This document shows positions 1 through 9,175 of a stretch of DNA of 64,000 nt, piece by piece (the first letter of the stretch is position 1; every line of letters starts with the position of its first letter). A program made the position numbers and the translations under genes. Origin of the DNA: Gautieria morchelliformis (Eukaryota > Basidiomycota > Agaricomycetes > Gomphales > Gomphaceae); the NCBI GenBank assembly GCA_015179125.1, contig WHVA01000139.1, forward strand, positions 62,001 to 126,000, read 5' to 3'. A model generated the notes under the pieces. The model was not told the DNA's origin, made no database searches, and saw only the letters and a list, made by a program, of their open reading frames with translations.

Positions 1-1611
1 CCCCATTCGTGAACCCCCCTTCCGTACCTAACTCCGCCGCCCAGCGAATTCGCGTCGCGACGCACTCGTGGTCGTCTCATGACCGCCGTCTTTGCCGCCC
101 AGGGCTGGGGTGAGCACCCACACTCCATCCTTCTCCCCTAGCTGAATCGCCCCCGTCAGGCCAATTCGCCGCCGCCATCGTCTCCGCAATCTGCCTCGTC
201 GCCTTCAAGCCCCAGATCCAGCGCGACACCTCCAGCAACCCCGTCCACCTCGACTTTGTCTGGCGTCTCATCATTGGTCTCGGCGCCGTCCCCGGCGCGG
301 TCGCCCTCTACTTTCGCCTCACCATCCCCGAGACGCCCCGTTTCACCATGGACATCGAGCGCAACGTCAGGCAGGCGTCCCAGGACGTCGATACCTTCTT
401 GACCACCGGCACATTCGTCGTCGACCCCGATGCAGTCGTCCAGAGGGCCGCCGCACCAAAAGCGTCCAGACAGGACTTCCTCAACTAGTCAGTATACGCT
501 TTCTGTCTCTTTCACGTCCTCACCTGTCTTCCAGTTTCAGCAAGTGGGAGAACGGCAAGATTCTCCTCGGCACCTCCTACTCGTGGTTTGCGCTCGACGT
601 AAGCATTCTCCGCCCCTTTGCGTCATCTTCCCGACTCCCTCCCCCAGATTGCATTCTACGGCCTTGGTCTTAACAGCAGCATCATTCTTACCGCCATCGT
701 AAGCCCACTCATATCCTACCTGGACTTGCTAACATCCTGCGCTTCTAGAACTTCGGAAGCCCCCCAGCCCACTTGACACAGGGCTTCGCCGTCTACCAAA
801 ACCTGCTCAACTTGTCGATTGGGAACATGATGTCCGTCTATTTTCTCGCTACCTGTAGCTTTCCACTCACCGCCACGTGATGCCAGCTTGTCGGTTGCCG
901 GTCTTATTCCTGGCTACTATGTCGCCTTCCTTTTCATCGACAGCGTATGTTTTTTTCACGCAGGGGAAGAGCGCTGGCTCACGCGTTCTGATCTAGTGGG
1001 GCCGTAAACCGATCCAGCTCATGGGCTTCATCATGCTCACGATTATCTTTATCATCATGGTGCGTGTTTCATGCCCAGCGTGCCTTCGGTCCATTCACCG
1101 TCTTTGCGCACCCAGGGCTTTGGCTACAACGCCATCCTCAAGAACAGCAGCGGCGCCTTCACATTCCTTTACTGCCTCGCCAACTTCTTCCAGAACTTTG
1201 GGCCAAACACGACGACCTTTGTCATTCCCGGCGAGGCCTTCCCCACGCGGTACCGCTCGACGGCGCACGGCATATCCGCCGCGTCCGGCAAGCTCGGCGC
1301 CATCGTGGCCCAGGTCGGGTTTGCGCAGCTCAAGGACATTGGCGGCACTAACCAGGTGAATGGCGTACCGTTTCACCGATTTTCGGGGATGCTGACGCGC
1401 CCCCCAGTTCATCAACCACATTCTCGAGATCTTCGCCTTGTTCATGCTTACCGGCATCTTCTCGACGCTGCTCTTGCCCGAGACCAAAGGGCGCTCCCTA
1501 GAAGACATCTCGAACGAGAACCAGGAGAACTTTATCCATGGCGTGTCGACGAGAGGGGTGGCCGAGGAGACTGGACATGCGTCGTCGTCGCAAGAGAAGA
1601 CGTCGCGATGA
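1..1611 (+). CDS. PHO84-type inorganic phosphate transporter (MFS), 5' partial
   Basis: This is the C-terminal part (about 384 residues) of a proton-coupled phosphate symporter of the major facilitator superfamily, expected in the plasma membrane. Its 5' end lies beyond the window. Nine exons can be read: 45-109, 160-487, 535-598, 648-698, 749-831, 887-944, 997-1059, 1116-1355 and 1408-1611. All phases agree and every intron is GT...AG. Visible marks are [11 protein letters not shown], the MFS loop after TM4, then [26 protein letters not shown] before the central loop, [13 protein letters not shown], and [29 protein letters not shown], in pieces typical of PHO84 kin. The end, [14 protein letters not shown], is the usual MFS sugar/phosphate-porter tail. 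It stops at TGA 1609-1611. The family has about 550 residues, so roughly 30% is missing upstream. The coding frame looks intact. The substrate is inferred from family likeness. Confidence 0.9.
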
Positions 1612-2478
1612 GGCTCGTTTTTCGGCTTTGCATGAATGAATAATTGAGGCTCATGCATTCATGATGTACACTCCCCACTTATATGCATTTTACGATGTAC
1701 GCCGTCCGTCGCTCCTGCTGCTTTCGCCCCGCCTCCCTTTTTTTTTTTTCTTTCATTATTTCTTCCGATTTTCTCCCCCCTCATACACGACGGCACCAAA
1801 TGCAATGCGTTGCACCACTGCGTGCCACTGGCGCGCATATACCGCCCCCGCCATACATTCAGACTTGGACGATTTTGTCTTGAATTAATTTGTTGTCTTG
1901 GCCAGCCAGCCTTGAGCGTTACAGTACCGTACAGCCAAAATGATGTTGCTTAATTCGGCTGCCAAGGCCGATCCAACCTGTTGGTTCTTCTTTTTTTTTC
2001 CCTTGGCGGAAGGGCGCAAACAGTGGGCTCTGCTTCTGCTAAGTACTGTATAGGCATCGGTGGAGGCAGTGAGCACCACCACATGCTGCGGCACTGCCTG
2101 TCGGCGGCGTGCGCCCTCGCACGACTATTTGCAGTACAGTGCGCTCTGATGCCAGGGACGTGTCCATGTGCGTGTGCGCGACGACGGTTCCGAATGCGAC
2201 GAACGGACGTCTACTTATACTCTCCTGGGATGTACTGTATCATGTGGTGTGGACCCACCGTGGGTGCGGATCAGGAGCCGCTACGCAACCCCCATCTTTC
2301 CAATTCCAACCGTTGTTCGTTGCTGGCGGTGTGTCACGGTGTGGTGGCTTTTTTTTTTTACAGGGTTGCGTGGCGTCACAGTGCTGCGTGCTGCGTGGCG
2401 TTCCGAGTCGTTCTTGCGAGCCGTTCTTTGCCGAACGTCCTAGTAGTGACTAGGTACTATAGGTACTACATAGGGCGT
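1612..2478. other. Non-coding 3' flank of the phosphate transporter gene
   Basis: There is no convincing gene here. It holds T-rich tracts (about 1739-1750, 1990-2000 and 2349-2360) and several open frames without recognisable protein character. The first 200 bases are the likely 3' UTR and polyadenylation region of the transporter. From about 2440 it becomes rich in CTAG and TAGTAC-type words leading into the hairpin at 2479. Confidence 0.5.
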
Positions 2479-2540
2479 GGGCTAGGACTAGACTTGCAGT
2501 ATTATGTGACGACATGATACTGCAAGTCTAGTCCTAGTCC
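2479..2540. repeat. Long hairpin: 24-bp arms, 14-nt loop
   Basis: The left arm (2479-2502) and right arm (2517-2540) are reverse complements over 24 bases with one mismatch, separated by 14 bases. The arms carry the word CTAGGACTAGACTTGCAGTA. It lies outside any gene. It could be a small foldback element or the scar of one. It does not look like a transcription terminator, which fungi of this kind do not use in this form. Confidence 0.8.
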
Positions 2541-2938
2541 ACAGAGTCCACAGTCCAGTCCACTACACTAGGTGCTAGGGCGGCAGCATGGATCAGCGGC
2601 GCTCGGGTGCCTCATAAGTGCTGGAATACCCATGAACAGTTACAGGCGCACGCTTTCACCACATATATAAGTAGGGCGAGGGGGCGCACGGGCCTTGGCA
2701 TCATTGGCTCGGATCTGTCAGAACCGCCAGGACCAGGACCAGGACCAGGGCAGGCGAATTGTGAAGTGGGTACGCCTTCAAAGCCACGAGGCCTTGATTT
2801 CTGTCACGGCGCGACCCTAGTAGTACTAGGTACGCGCGAGGACGTCTCTTTCGTGTGATGCCTGTGTATATTCAGGAGACAGGTTTCCTCGTGCGGCATG
2901 CGGCCCCAGATCCTTACTTATGCTCCGGGCATACATGG

Positions 2939-2993
2939 TATACATGACCTCTATATTGCAGCCAATCTTTTACATACATCTCATAACACAGCA
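2939..2993 (+). repeat. Dispersed 55-bp repeat, copy 1
   Basis: This segment matches 8534-8588 with about four substitutions over 55 bases. The shared core includes GCAGCCAATC and TTACATACATCTCATAACAC. Both copies lie close to a palindromic block that contains TATGCG and CAGGGAGTATGG, so they are probably parts of the same small mobile or repeated element. Confidence 0.8.
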
Positions 2994-3004
2994 TGGTACA
3001 GTCG

Positions 3005-3062
3005 ACTCCCTCCTAACGCATACCCCTCGGGATAGCCCCAAAGGTATGCGTTTTCAGGGAGT
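3005..3062. repeat. Palindrome with ACGCATACC / GGTATGCGT arms
   Basis: Arms 3005-3024 and 3043-3062 are inverted copies of about 20 bases with a three-base mismatch patch in the middle and an 18-base loop. The right arm with its trailing CAGGGAGTATGG is seen again near 8491-8513. It ends five bases before the transposon TIR at 3068. Confidence 0.7.
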
Positions 3063-3067
3063 ATGGG

Positions 3068-4137
3068 GTAAGGTAGAGGACAGCTAGACTCCGCAACCTC
3101 TAAGCGCCCATTCTGGCCAATGTGAGGCAACGCTTTCTGTGTCGCCAGCAAGACTCAATTAGGAAATCTGGTACCGTAAAATCATTTAGAAGACCTTTGT
3201 CTGTATTCCTATGGTTTTAGTTTGTGGATTATTCTACCCTCAGTCTTGAAATATAACAAACAAGTTTTTTTTGCTCCATTATCTTCAAATACATGTTTTA
3301 GATGCAGGGGACGAAAGTAAAATTTTTGACCTCTCGAAATTTGCCTCAATCCGGCAACTCCCGAGAGCTAGCGGAGTCTGAAAAGTAGTTCATCTCGAGC
3401 CTCTGGAGCTCTTTAGAACAGTAACAGAGCCTCGTTATCAGCTGTGAAGCTTTAGTATGGGTCGCAGGAAGGCCAGGGATTTATTAAGGCTAAAAAAACT
3501 TGGTAAAAATCCAGAAACTTTTTGACTGATTCTCCCCCTCATTCAAGGTGTCTTGAGCCTAATTCTCATTGTTTATTCCTCCCAAACTCCAGAACACTGC
3601 TTTAGTGGTAGAAGAAGCCTCGCTGAAGCCACAAGAGCCGGAAGTTCAGCACAGTGAAGGTTTTGTTTCAAGCAACTTGAGTTTCGGCACCCCTTCTGCA
3701 CAGCAGCCGCAGCTCATCCTTCTCTGCCTCAATTGAGTCTTTGCCAAATTGACGTCCGTACAGATGCAAAGGTGCTTTCCCCTCCTTATTTTTCTATGGA
3801 AACACTAGCTTACTGTGAGGATATGATACAGGTTTGCTAATCGTTCTGCGAGATTCATGGATGCTTACCGGAAAGGGTTGAATGGCATGCAGGCAAGTTG
3901 GGCGAATCGGAAGTATCATGGACATCAAGTTCTTCCTGATTCAATATTGGAGGAGCTCTAATGCTTTCTATAGTTAACTGAGTATATATTATTAGATGCC
4001 ACAGTAGGTTTGGGGACTTTGAAGTTACTTGTCTACGGGCAACGACATCCGAGCTAGATTATTGCCACCTTAACCCTAACCCTGATATTAGTCATGCGCG
4101 CTTAGAGGTTGCGGAGTCTAGCTGTCCTCTACCTTAC
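3068..4137. mobile_element. Decayed DNA transposon with 40-bp perfect terminal inverted repeats
   Basis: Bases 3068-3107 and 4098-4137 are perfect inverted repeats over 40 bases, beginning GTAAGGTAGAGGACAGCTAG at the left end. The likeness continues for a few more bases inward with one mismatch. The interior is 1070 bases in all. It contains one readable piece of a transposase C-terminus at 3831-3961 on the plus strand and otherwise no long frame. This is the layout of an internally deleted cut-and-paste element. No clear target-site duplication was found directly outside the repeats, so the true ends may lie a few bases away. Confidence 0.75.
3831..3961 (+). pseudogene. Transposase C-terminal fragment (DDE superfamily)
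   Basis: About 43 codons are readable up to a TAA at 3959-3961. They include FANRSARFMDAYRKGLNG, then QASWANRKYHGHQ and VLPDSILEEL. This combination is the end of a DDE-type transposase family that I know from Agaricomycete genomes (an established but loosely named group close to Tc1/mariner). A CAG directly before the fragment could be an intron acceptor. The catalytic part is absent, so it is a remnant. It lies between the TIRs and faces the right end. The exact superfamily is uncertain. Confidence 0.55.
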
Positions 4138-5319
4138 TCGAGAGACGGCTTATTGGCGCCTGTCTAAGCGCGCAAAATTTGGGTTCATTAAATTCCCTTG
4201 TCGATAGACAATTCCTTCCCTTGTCGATAGTAGACAAGGGCTCTTAACCCCGGGAGATATAGATCCGACATCGCGGTTCTTTGTATTTGATGTTATGTGT
4301 GGGGGTTTTATATACCGTTCTAAGTAATATTTTCGTAATGTTCAGGTACCCGGATCTGGTAAATATTGGCGAAATAGTAAGCGCATTTGTCAACGTTGGA
4401 ATCCGTTTTAGGGTTCTATCTTATCTTTGTCTGATTTCGGTCGTTCTGCCGTATGTCATGACTGACGTTCTTATTACTGACTCTGCTAACCGTACTTGGC
4501 ATGTCTCCAGTGCCGTCGTAGACCTCTCACCGTCGTCTCACGCTTAAATCAATATTAACAACCCGCCCTGGTCGAGCCATATCCGTAAACGATGCGAAGT
4601 GAATAACTCTTACAGAACAAGACCTTAGGTTAGCACGAAGTCTTTCTTACTACGTCTGAACCGTCCCAACACTGTCGAATCCCACAGCATCGTGTATAGC
4701 AGTGCTTTCTGCCAACCGTGCTTTCTGGAGGCTCGAAAATCCGAGAATTTCCTAGGTGTCGTCGTGCGACGGCTCCTGGGTACTACTGCTTCTACCATTC
4801 GACCTTAGACTGAAGCTATACAGAACGATCCAACAGCGATTCACAAAGACTACAAAACACCAGACTGTACGAGTTCGCACCCTGCCGTAACTCGACGGTA
4901 GTGGCTGTTCTGTTCGTACAGTCCAACGTCGAACGGTAGAAGTAGAGGAAGCCGTCGTTCGACGGCACCCTCCTGTTAGATGAAATTAGGTGGGGGGGGG
5001 GTGGGTATCTTTCGGGGGGAATGTTAAGGGATTATTCGCAGGATTGCCGATTCGCTGTGGGTTGCATCGCAGGCTACGTTGATTTGGGAATATAGGGAAG
5101 GTGATGAGGCCCTGCGTGAACAGCTTTTCTCTGGTAAGAAGGACGTTACCGGAAGTCCGTATAGTAGAAGGTGTTTTGTAGTCTTTGTGAATCGCTGTTG
5201 GATCGTTCTGTATAGCTTCTCGTATTTTACCAGTTTCGTCAACGATTACATGGCAGGGTGTCAAAACAGAGAACGGTCCGGTAGGGGAGGGAGGGGAAGG
5301 GTCCTCCTCTCCCCCTCTT
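4138..5319. other. Unassigned spacer between transposon relic and NUMT
   Basis: No gene is recognised. Near 4200-4250 the phrase CCCTTGTCGATAG occurs twice. An 88-codon frame at 4281-4547 and a 92-codon minus frame at 4986-5264 show no family marks. CG-rich near-palindromic words such as CCGTCGTTCGACGG recur around 4860-4970. The main structure is the inverted repeat listed separately at 4812-5219. The segment could be part of the mitochondrial insertion or of a lost plasmid-like element; the sequence does not decide. Confidence 0.4.
4812..5219. repeat. 50-bp perfect inverted repeat with 308-bp spacer
   Basis: Bases 4812-4861 and 5170-5219 are exact reverse complements over 50 bases (left arm starts GAAGCTATACAGAACGATCC). 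The spacer holds a run of nine G around 4993-5001 and no recognised gene. The arms do not resemble the transposon TIR at 3068. They could be the ends of a small foldback element or a rearrangement junction. Confidence 0.85.
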
Positions 5320-5648
5320 AAAAGGTAAAAGATAGGACCATTATTTCTTAATTAATAAAAAAAATAATTAACATACTTTAGTGTTAGATAGAAATATTTT
5401 TTTTATGATAAACTAAACTTCTTTTTTTTTTTTAAGATTGGTTTAACTAATAATTTGTAATTTTCTATAATATTTCCACGAATTTTTTCGCCTTAAAAGT
5501 ATCTTTAAATTTTACCAAAAACCTTAACTAAATTTAAAAATTAAATTCCAGTTTTAGATATCTTAACTTAAAAAAAGGTTATTTATTTAACATAACATGA
5601 AGCTCTATGAATACAACAAGATTTAAAAAAAAAAATAAAGGAACTTAA

Positions 5649-5697
5649 ACTCTTCCGCCTAGTCTGTTAGATACACTCTTCCGCCTAGTCTGTTAGA
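5649..5697 (+). repeat. Two direct copies of a 23-bp unit in the NUMT
   Basis: The 23-base unit beginning ACTCTTCCGCCTAGTCTGTT occurs at 5649-5671 and 5675-5697 with three bases between. Short direct repeats of this kind are common in fungal mitochondrial intergenic DNA. Confidence 0.8.
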
Positions 5698-5971
5698 AAT
5701 TGAGCGCGAAAAGGATGGATAAATAAAGTAAATTAGCAATAAAGATTAAAAGTGGAAGGTTTTGCTGGCTCCCTCTCCGCCCGTCCCTCTCGCCGGTCCG
5801 GCGCCGTCAAGAAGGTAGGCAGGGGGAGCGAGGGGGTAGGGCTAGGAGAGCCGCGCCGCCGTTTATTAAAAATTTTACACTTAAATTTTTATAACAATAA
5901 GGCTACAAATTTTTCCATTTTTAGCCAGAAACGGGAAGTTGTGTTTGTTAAATTCCCTATTAACTTTGTAG

Positions 5972-6046
5972 GGTAAAATCAGAGACTCGAACTCTGAACT
6001 ACAGTCGCCACAAGACGTTATTCTACCAAATTAAACTAATTTTACC
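5972..6046 (-). tRNA. Mitochondrial-type tRNA-His (GUG), probably a non-functional nuclear copy
   Basis: On the minus strand a 75-base cloverleaf can be drawn. It has a perfect 7-bp acceptor stem (GGTAAAA with TTTTACC), a T-arm with a 5-bp CAGAG/CTCTG stem around TTCGAGT, and an anticodon loop TTGTGGC with anticodon GTG (His). The anticodon stem pairs fully only if one T on its 3' side is bulged out, as if one base had been inserted since transfer. High AT content and the AT-rich surroundings mark it as mitochondrial in origin. Transcription from this nuclear site is not expected. Confidence 0.75.
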
Positions 6047-6329
6047 TTAAAAGAAATTGACCGTTTCGTTTTTATTTGATATATTTACCAGATTTTACAG
6101 GGACTCGCTTTGTGATTGCATTGCTTAGAATTTTTGATTTTCACTTAGTATCGCCAGAAATTAAAATTAAAAAAAAAGAATAACACTTTGAAGGCCAGTT
6201 AGCCTCAATAGTTCTTAGCCAGATTTGTTAAGCCATACCCTATTATCATCATTAAATAAGAAATAAACGATTATAGCATTTAATTAACTTAAATATTTAG
6301 ACAGCGTAACATTGGTTTCTTATCTCTGA

Positions 6330-8040
6330 AAATACAGAAAAACCATGTGAAGGTAAATAGGTGATAGATTGGGCGTCATTTTAACTGAACGTATACGAAC
6401 AGAATCACGCCGCAAACATCTTTTTGCAGATGGAAGTGTCATAGAGGACGCCTTGTCCGCTGTGACGGGTTGGGCAGGATAGAGGGCAGGAGATGCGTGT
6501 CCTTCATCTGCTATTGTCGTCAGAATCCACATAACGGAAACGAGGAGGGTAAGATCACTTCTTCCAGGAGTGATGGTAATATCTTTCGAGTACGGAGCCC
6601 ATCCGAAAATCTTGGGAGTACACCAGAAAGGCCCTTCATGAAAGCTATTTTTTCTTCTCGAGTCTTGGACGCGAAAGTAGATCGATCCAAAAAGCTGAGG
6701 GTGGAGACTAGCAGAGAGGAGAAAAACGGATATGTTGGTAATGTGGTGGGGCTGGGACGACCTTGAGGCTGTCGTGTGATAAGTGAAGAGAGAAGGGCTA
6801 AAGGGACCCTAGGCATCAGCGCCGTAGGCGATGAAGGGGTATAAAGTGCCGTGCTGCTGACCTCGAAGATCTGCATCCAGATGTTCAGTACCAGTGGCTG
6901 GCTTGCCAGCATTATCTCGCAAACCACTGACGCTACCGTGGTTCGAGAACGGGGGCTTTCCCTTGCAATGAACTGCATAGATCAAGCAGCCGAGAGCGTA
7001 CATGTCGGATGCTGTCGTTAGTTGCTCGTCTAAAGCATACTCGGGAGCTTTGAAAGTGAGGGAATTAGGAAGATATGGCGATGGTCGCGTAGGATGACGT
7101 GCCCATGTAATCAAAAGAACGCTGAACATGAGGTGTTAGACGTGAATCATACGTTGGAAACTCCCAGCGAGTTGGTGATCCGTCGGGTGTAGTTAAGGCT
7201 ATGGTAAGTCCTAGACCTGAAATCTTCCAATCGCCCTAAAAATAACTCATGACGGATGTACAAAACATCATATAATGCAGGTGTCGTACATTAGCATTGA
7301 TGGCGAGATATTGGAGTGAATGAGGCGCGCCGATGTGTGCAAAAAGTCAAGGCCTTTGCAGAGCTGTAGGATGCCTTTCTGAATCTGCAGGGACGAATGA
7401 TGAGGCGATAAACGCGTCTGCGATCGAGGACGTACCTCAACTTCATCCAATTCAATAGAAGGCGAACGTGACGCTGAAGGTATTGATTGGGAGAGGGAAG
7501 ATAACAGCGGTTCTGTTGCAAAGGTTAGTTCCGAACGGGTTTCTTCCAGGGGCTCCACCATTTCTGCAGGATGTAAACATTTCAACGAGGTTCGCGAACG
7601 GAATCACGAAGAGATTGAACCTAAGATAGAGGGGTGTCGCAGCCGACCAAGGGCTCCGGCCTTTAAATGACAACATTAATGCGAATCCAAGTTTTATAAT
7701 TGTTGTAGTTTCTTTCAGGAGATCTCACCGCCGGAAAGATCACCTCAAAGAAGCTCAACATAACACGCACTTCAACCTTCGAGACATCTAATACCCGCTC
7801 TCGCGCACTTGGTCCACATCTCTCAAGTTCTGGGGAACGCTTATCGAAACTCCAGACTGAAACACGCTTGTTTGGGGTCTTGTGCATGGCAAATTGAACT
7901 TTCCAAGGTCCCACATTGAAGACAGGCGTAAAATTTGCTGCTGGAAGTGCAGAAGATGAGGGTGTTGCGCCGGGGGACGAGATAACGTAACATTGAGAGA
8001 TGTTCGTGCGGGCGAACAGCGAGGTTGCGGCAGCCAACAT
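6330..8040 (-). pseudogene. SCYL2-like (SCY1 family) pseudokinase gene, 3'-truncated and decayed
   Basis: The N-terminal half of a SCY1-like protein can be read, the family of catalytically weak kinases acting in clathrin-linked trafficking between Golgi and endosomes. It starts at 8040 with MLAAATSLFARTN. Successive exons give VSVWSFDKR, RLRHPSIL, EMVEPLEETRSELTFATEP, QKGILQLCKGLDFLH, ARLIHSN, DWKISGLGL, APEYALDEQLTTASDMYALG and TREEKIAFMKGLSGVLPRF. About 450 residues of a family length near 850-950 are present. The HEAT-repeat region is missing, and the homology fades near 6400 next to the NUMT. Two junctions look damaged. The intron after HSNISPSM joins out of frame by canonical GT-AG rules. 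The one between DYM and APEY needs a GC donor. I infer a pseudogene; an intact paralogue probably exists elsewhere. Confidence 0.75.
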
Positions 8041-8658
8041 GAAGACGACTGGTACCGGTCATGTGAATTAGGCCTGAGAATGGAAGGGATGTTCTGCTCA
8101 CTTCTATGTGCTGGTTATTGCCAGCTGTGACAAATGATAACTGTTTTTTTTTTCTTAATCCTAGTACTCTTTTAACGGCATCGACAAGGGGCTGCCGGCA
8201 ACACCGGCCTCTAGTGTAGTTTACACTCATTCTATACCAGCATGTGACATGTGATGTGTCGGGCACTGAATCAGTTGTCCAGCCGCTGACCAAGAATCTT
8301 ATTTGGGCTTAGCAGCCATGCCGGCCTTGCCAGTTTCGGATGGATTACGTAATATAATTTTCCTATTTTGGTGCTACAATGGGGTAATCATAACCCATAC
8401 CTAGGGTAAATAATGCAAAATATGCATGGGGTATGGCCTATGGGTTATACTCACCAAATCCCTGCAAACCAACTCGGGAAATCCAAAAACGTATGGCCTT
8501 TCAGGGAGTATGGGTTATACCTGGTATGCGTTATATACGTGATCTCTATATCGCAGCCAATCCTTTACATACATCTCATAACACAGCAAACAGAGTAGTA
8601 CTCACACACGGGAGAGCCCAGACCCTGGCATAAACAGCAGACACGCCTCTCAGACACA
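8041..8658. other. Intergenic region with repeat-derived sequence
   Basis: The first 300 bases are the 5' flank of the SCYL2-like gene on the minus strand. From about 8390 to 8600 the DNA is built of short variants of CATACC, TATGGGTTATACC and CAGGGAGTATGGG, and it includes the second copy of the 55-bp dispersed repeat. I see no gene. Confidence 0.5.
8534..8588 (+). repeat. Dispersed 55-bp repeat, copy 2
   Basis: This matches 2939-2993 with about four substitutions. Here GGTATGCG lies directly before the repeat, while in copy 1 the same word lies 50 bases after it. The arrangement of the shared blocks therefore differs between the two sites. Confidence 0.8.
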
Positions 8659-9146
8659 TCACTCCGATGCCGGCGTGGAAAAGAGCCCGTCCTTGACGTG
8701 CGCAGGCAGCGGCGCAGCGAGGCGCGCGAGCGTCTTGGTCCATTTCTGTCCCGCCAGCGAAATATCAAGCTCGCGAAGTTGCGCCTCGGTCGGCCGGTGT
8801 GCGCGCAGGATGAACAGGTATTGCGAAAGATCCCTCGTTTGTGTGAATCGTATCTTCGTGGTCCCCCCGCCCACGACGTCGGATAAGTCCAGTGCTTCGT
8901 GGCCCTCGATCTGTACCATGAAGCATGCGAGTAAGCTATGCGCAAGCACGAGCGCATGGTACGTACATAGCTGGGGGGCGACACGGGGATGGAAATGGGC
9001 GAATGGTCGTCTGCTTCTACGGTGATCCACACCCCACCATCCCTTGGCCACTGGATCTCCATATTCTGCGCTATTTCTTCCGTGACCGCCTTCTCGTCCT
9101 CGGTCTGGCCAACAGGCAGGTGCGTGCAGATCAGGGTGAAACTCAT
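8659..9146 (-). CDS. Conserved-looking C-terminal module, unknown function (own gene or last exons of the next)
   Basis: Two exons can be read on the minus strand, with an intron around 8918-8970. The first begins MSFTLICTHLPVGQTEDEK and runs through WPRDGGVWITVEADD. The second holds EALDLSDVVGGGTTKIRFTQ and DLSQYLFILRAHRPTEAQL and ends PAHVKDGLFSTPASE before TGA 8659-8661. The pattern of a short beta-rich stretch followed by L-D-L-S-x-V and Y-x-F-x-L-x-A recalls a family seen in Agaricomycetes and, more distantly, PINIT-type domains. That is only a resemblance. The upstream gene stops 30 bases before this ATG. A 26-base GT-AG segment (gtaatt...acag) would join both in frame, so this may be the end of that protein. 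Confidence 0.5.
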
Positions 9147-9175
9147 GCAGGGACTGTTTTGGCTGATAAATTAAA

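Larger units (their letters stand above)
5320..6310. other. NUMT: nuclear copy of mitochondrial DNA
   Basis: Base composition changes abruptly to very AT-rich DNA with long A and T runs. It carries a mitochondrial-type tRNA-His at 5972-6046 and a compact GC-rich island at about 5755-5865, like the GC clusters of fungal mitochondrial intergenic DNA. No complete mitochondrial protein gene was recognised. The AT-rich DNA stops near 6300, where decayed exons of the SCYL2-like gene begin. This suggests mitochondrial DNA captured at a break in that gene. The left limit is uncertain and might extend to about 4140. A chimeric assembly join is the alternative. Confidence 0.7.

Noticed and set aside
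1095-1658. 187-codon minus frame opposite the phosphate transporter
   Set aside because: It is antisense to exons with a clear MFS protein and has no motif of its own.
2728-2752. Short CCAGGA microsatellite
   Set aside because: Four units only, no gene context; ordinary simple repeat.
4070-4087. Telomere-like TTAACCCTAACCCT near the right end of the DNA transposon
   Set aside because: Only two CCCTAA units; too short to claim an interstitial telomere or a chromosome end.
4281-4547. 88-codon frame with hydrophobic segments
   Set aside because: No family marks, located in unassigned repeat-like DNA, no splice or promoter context.
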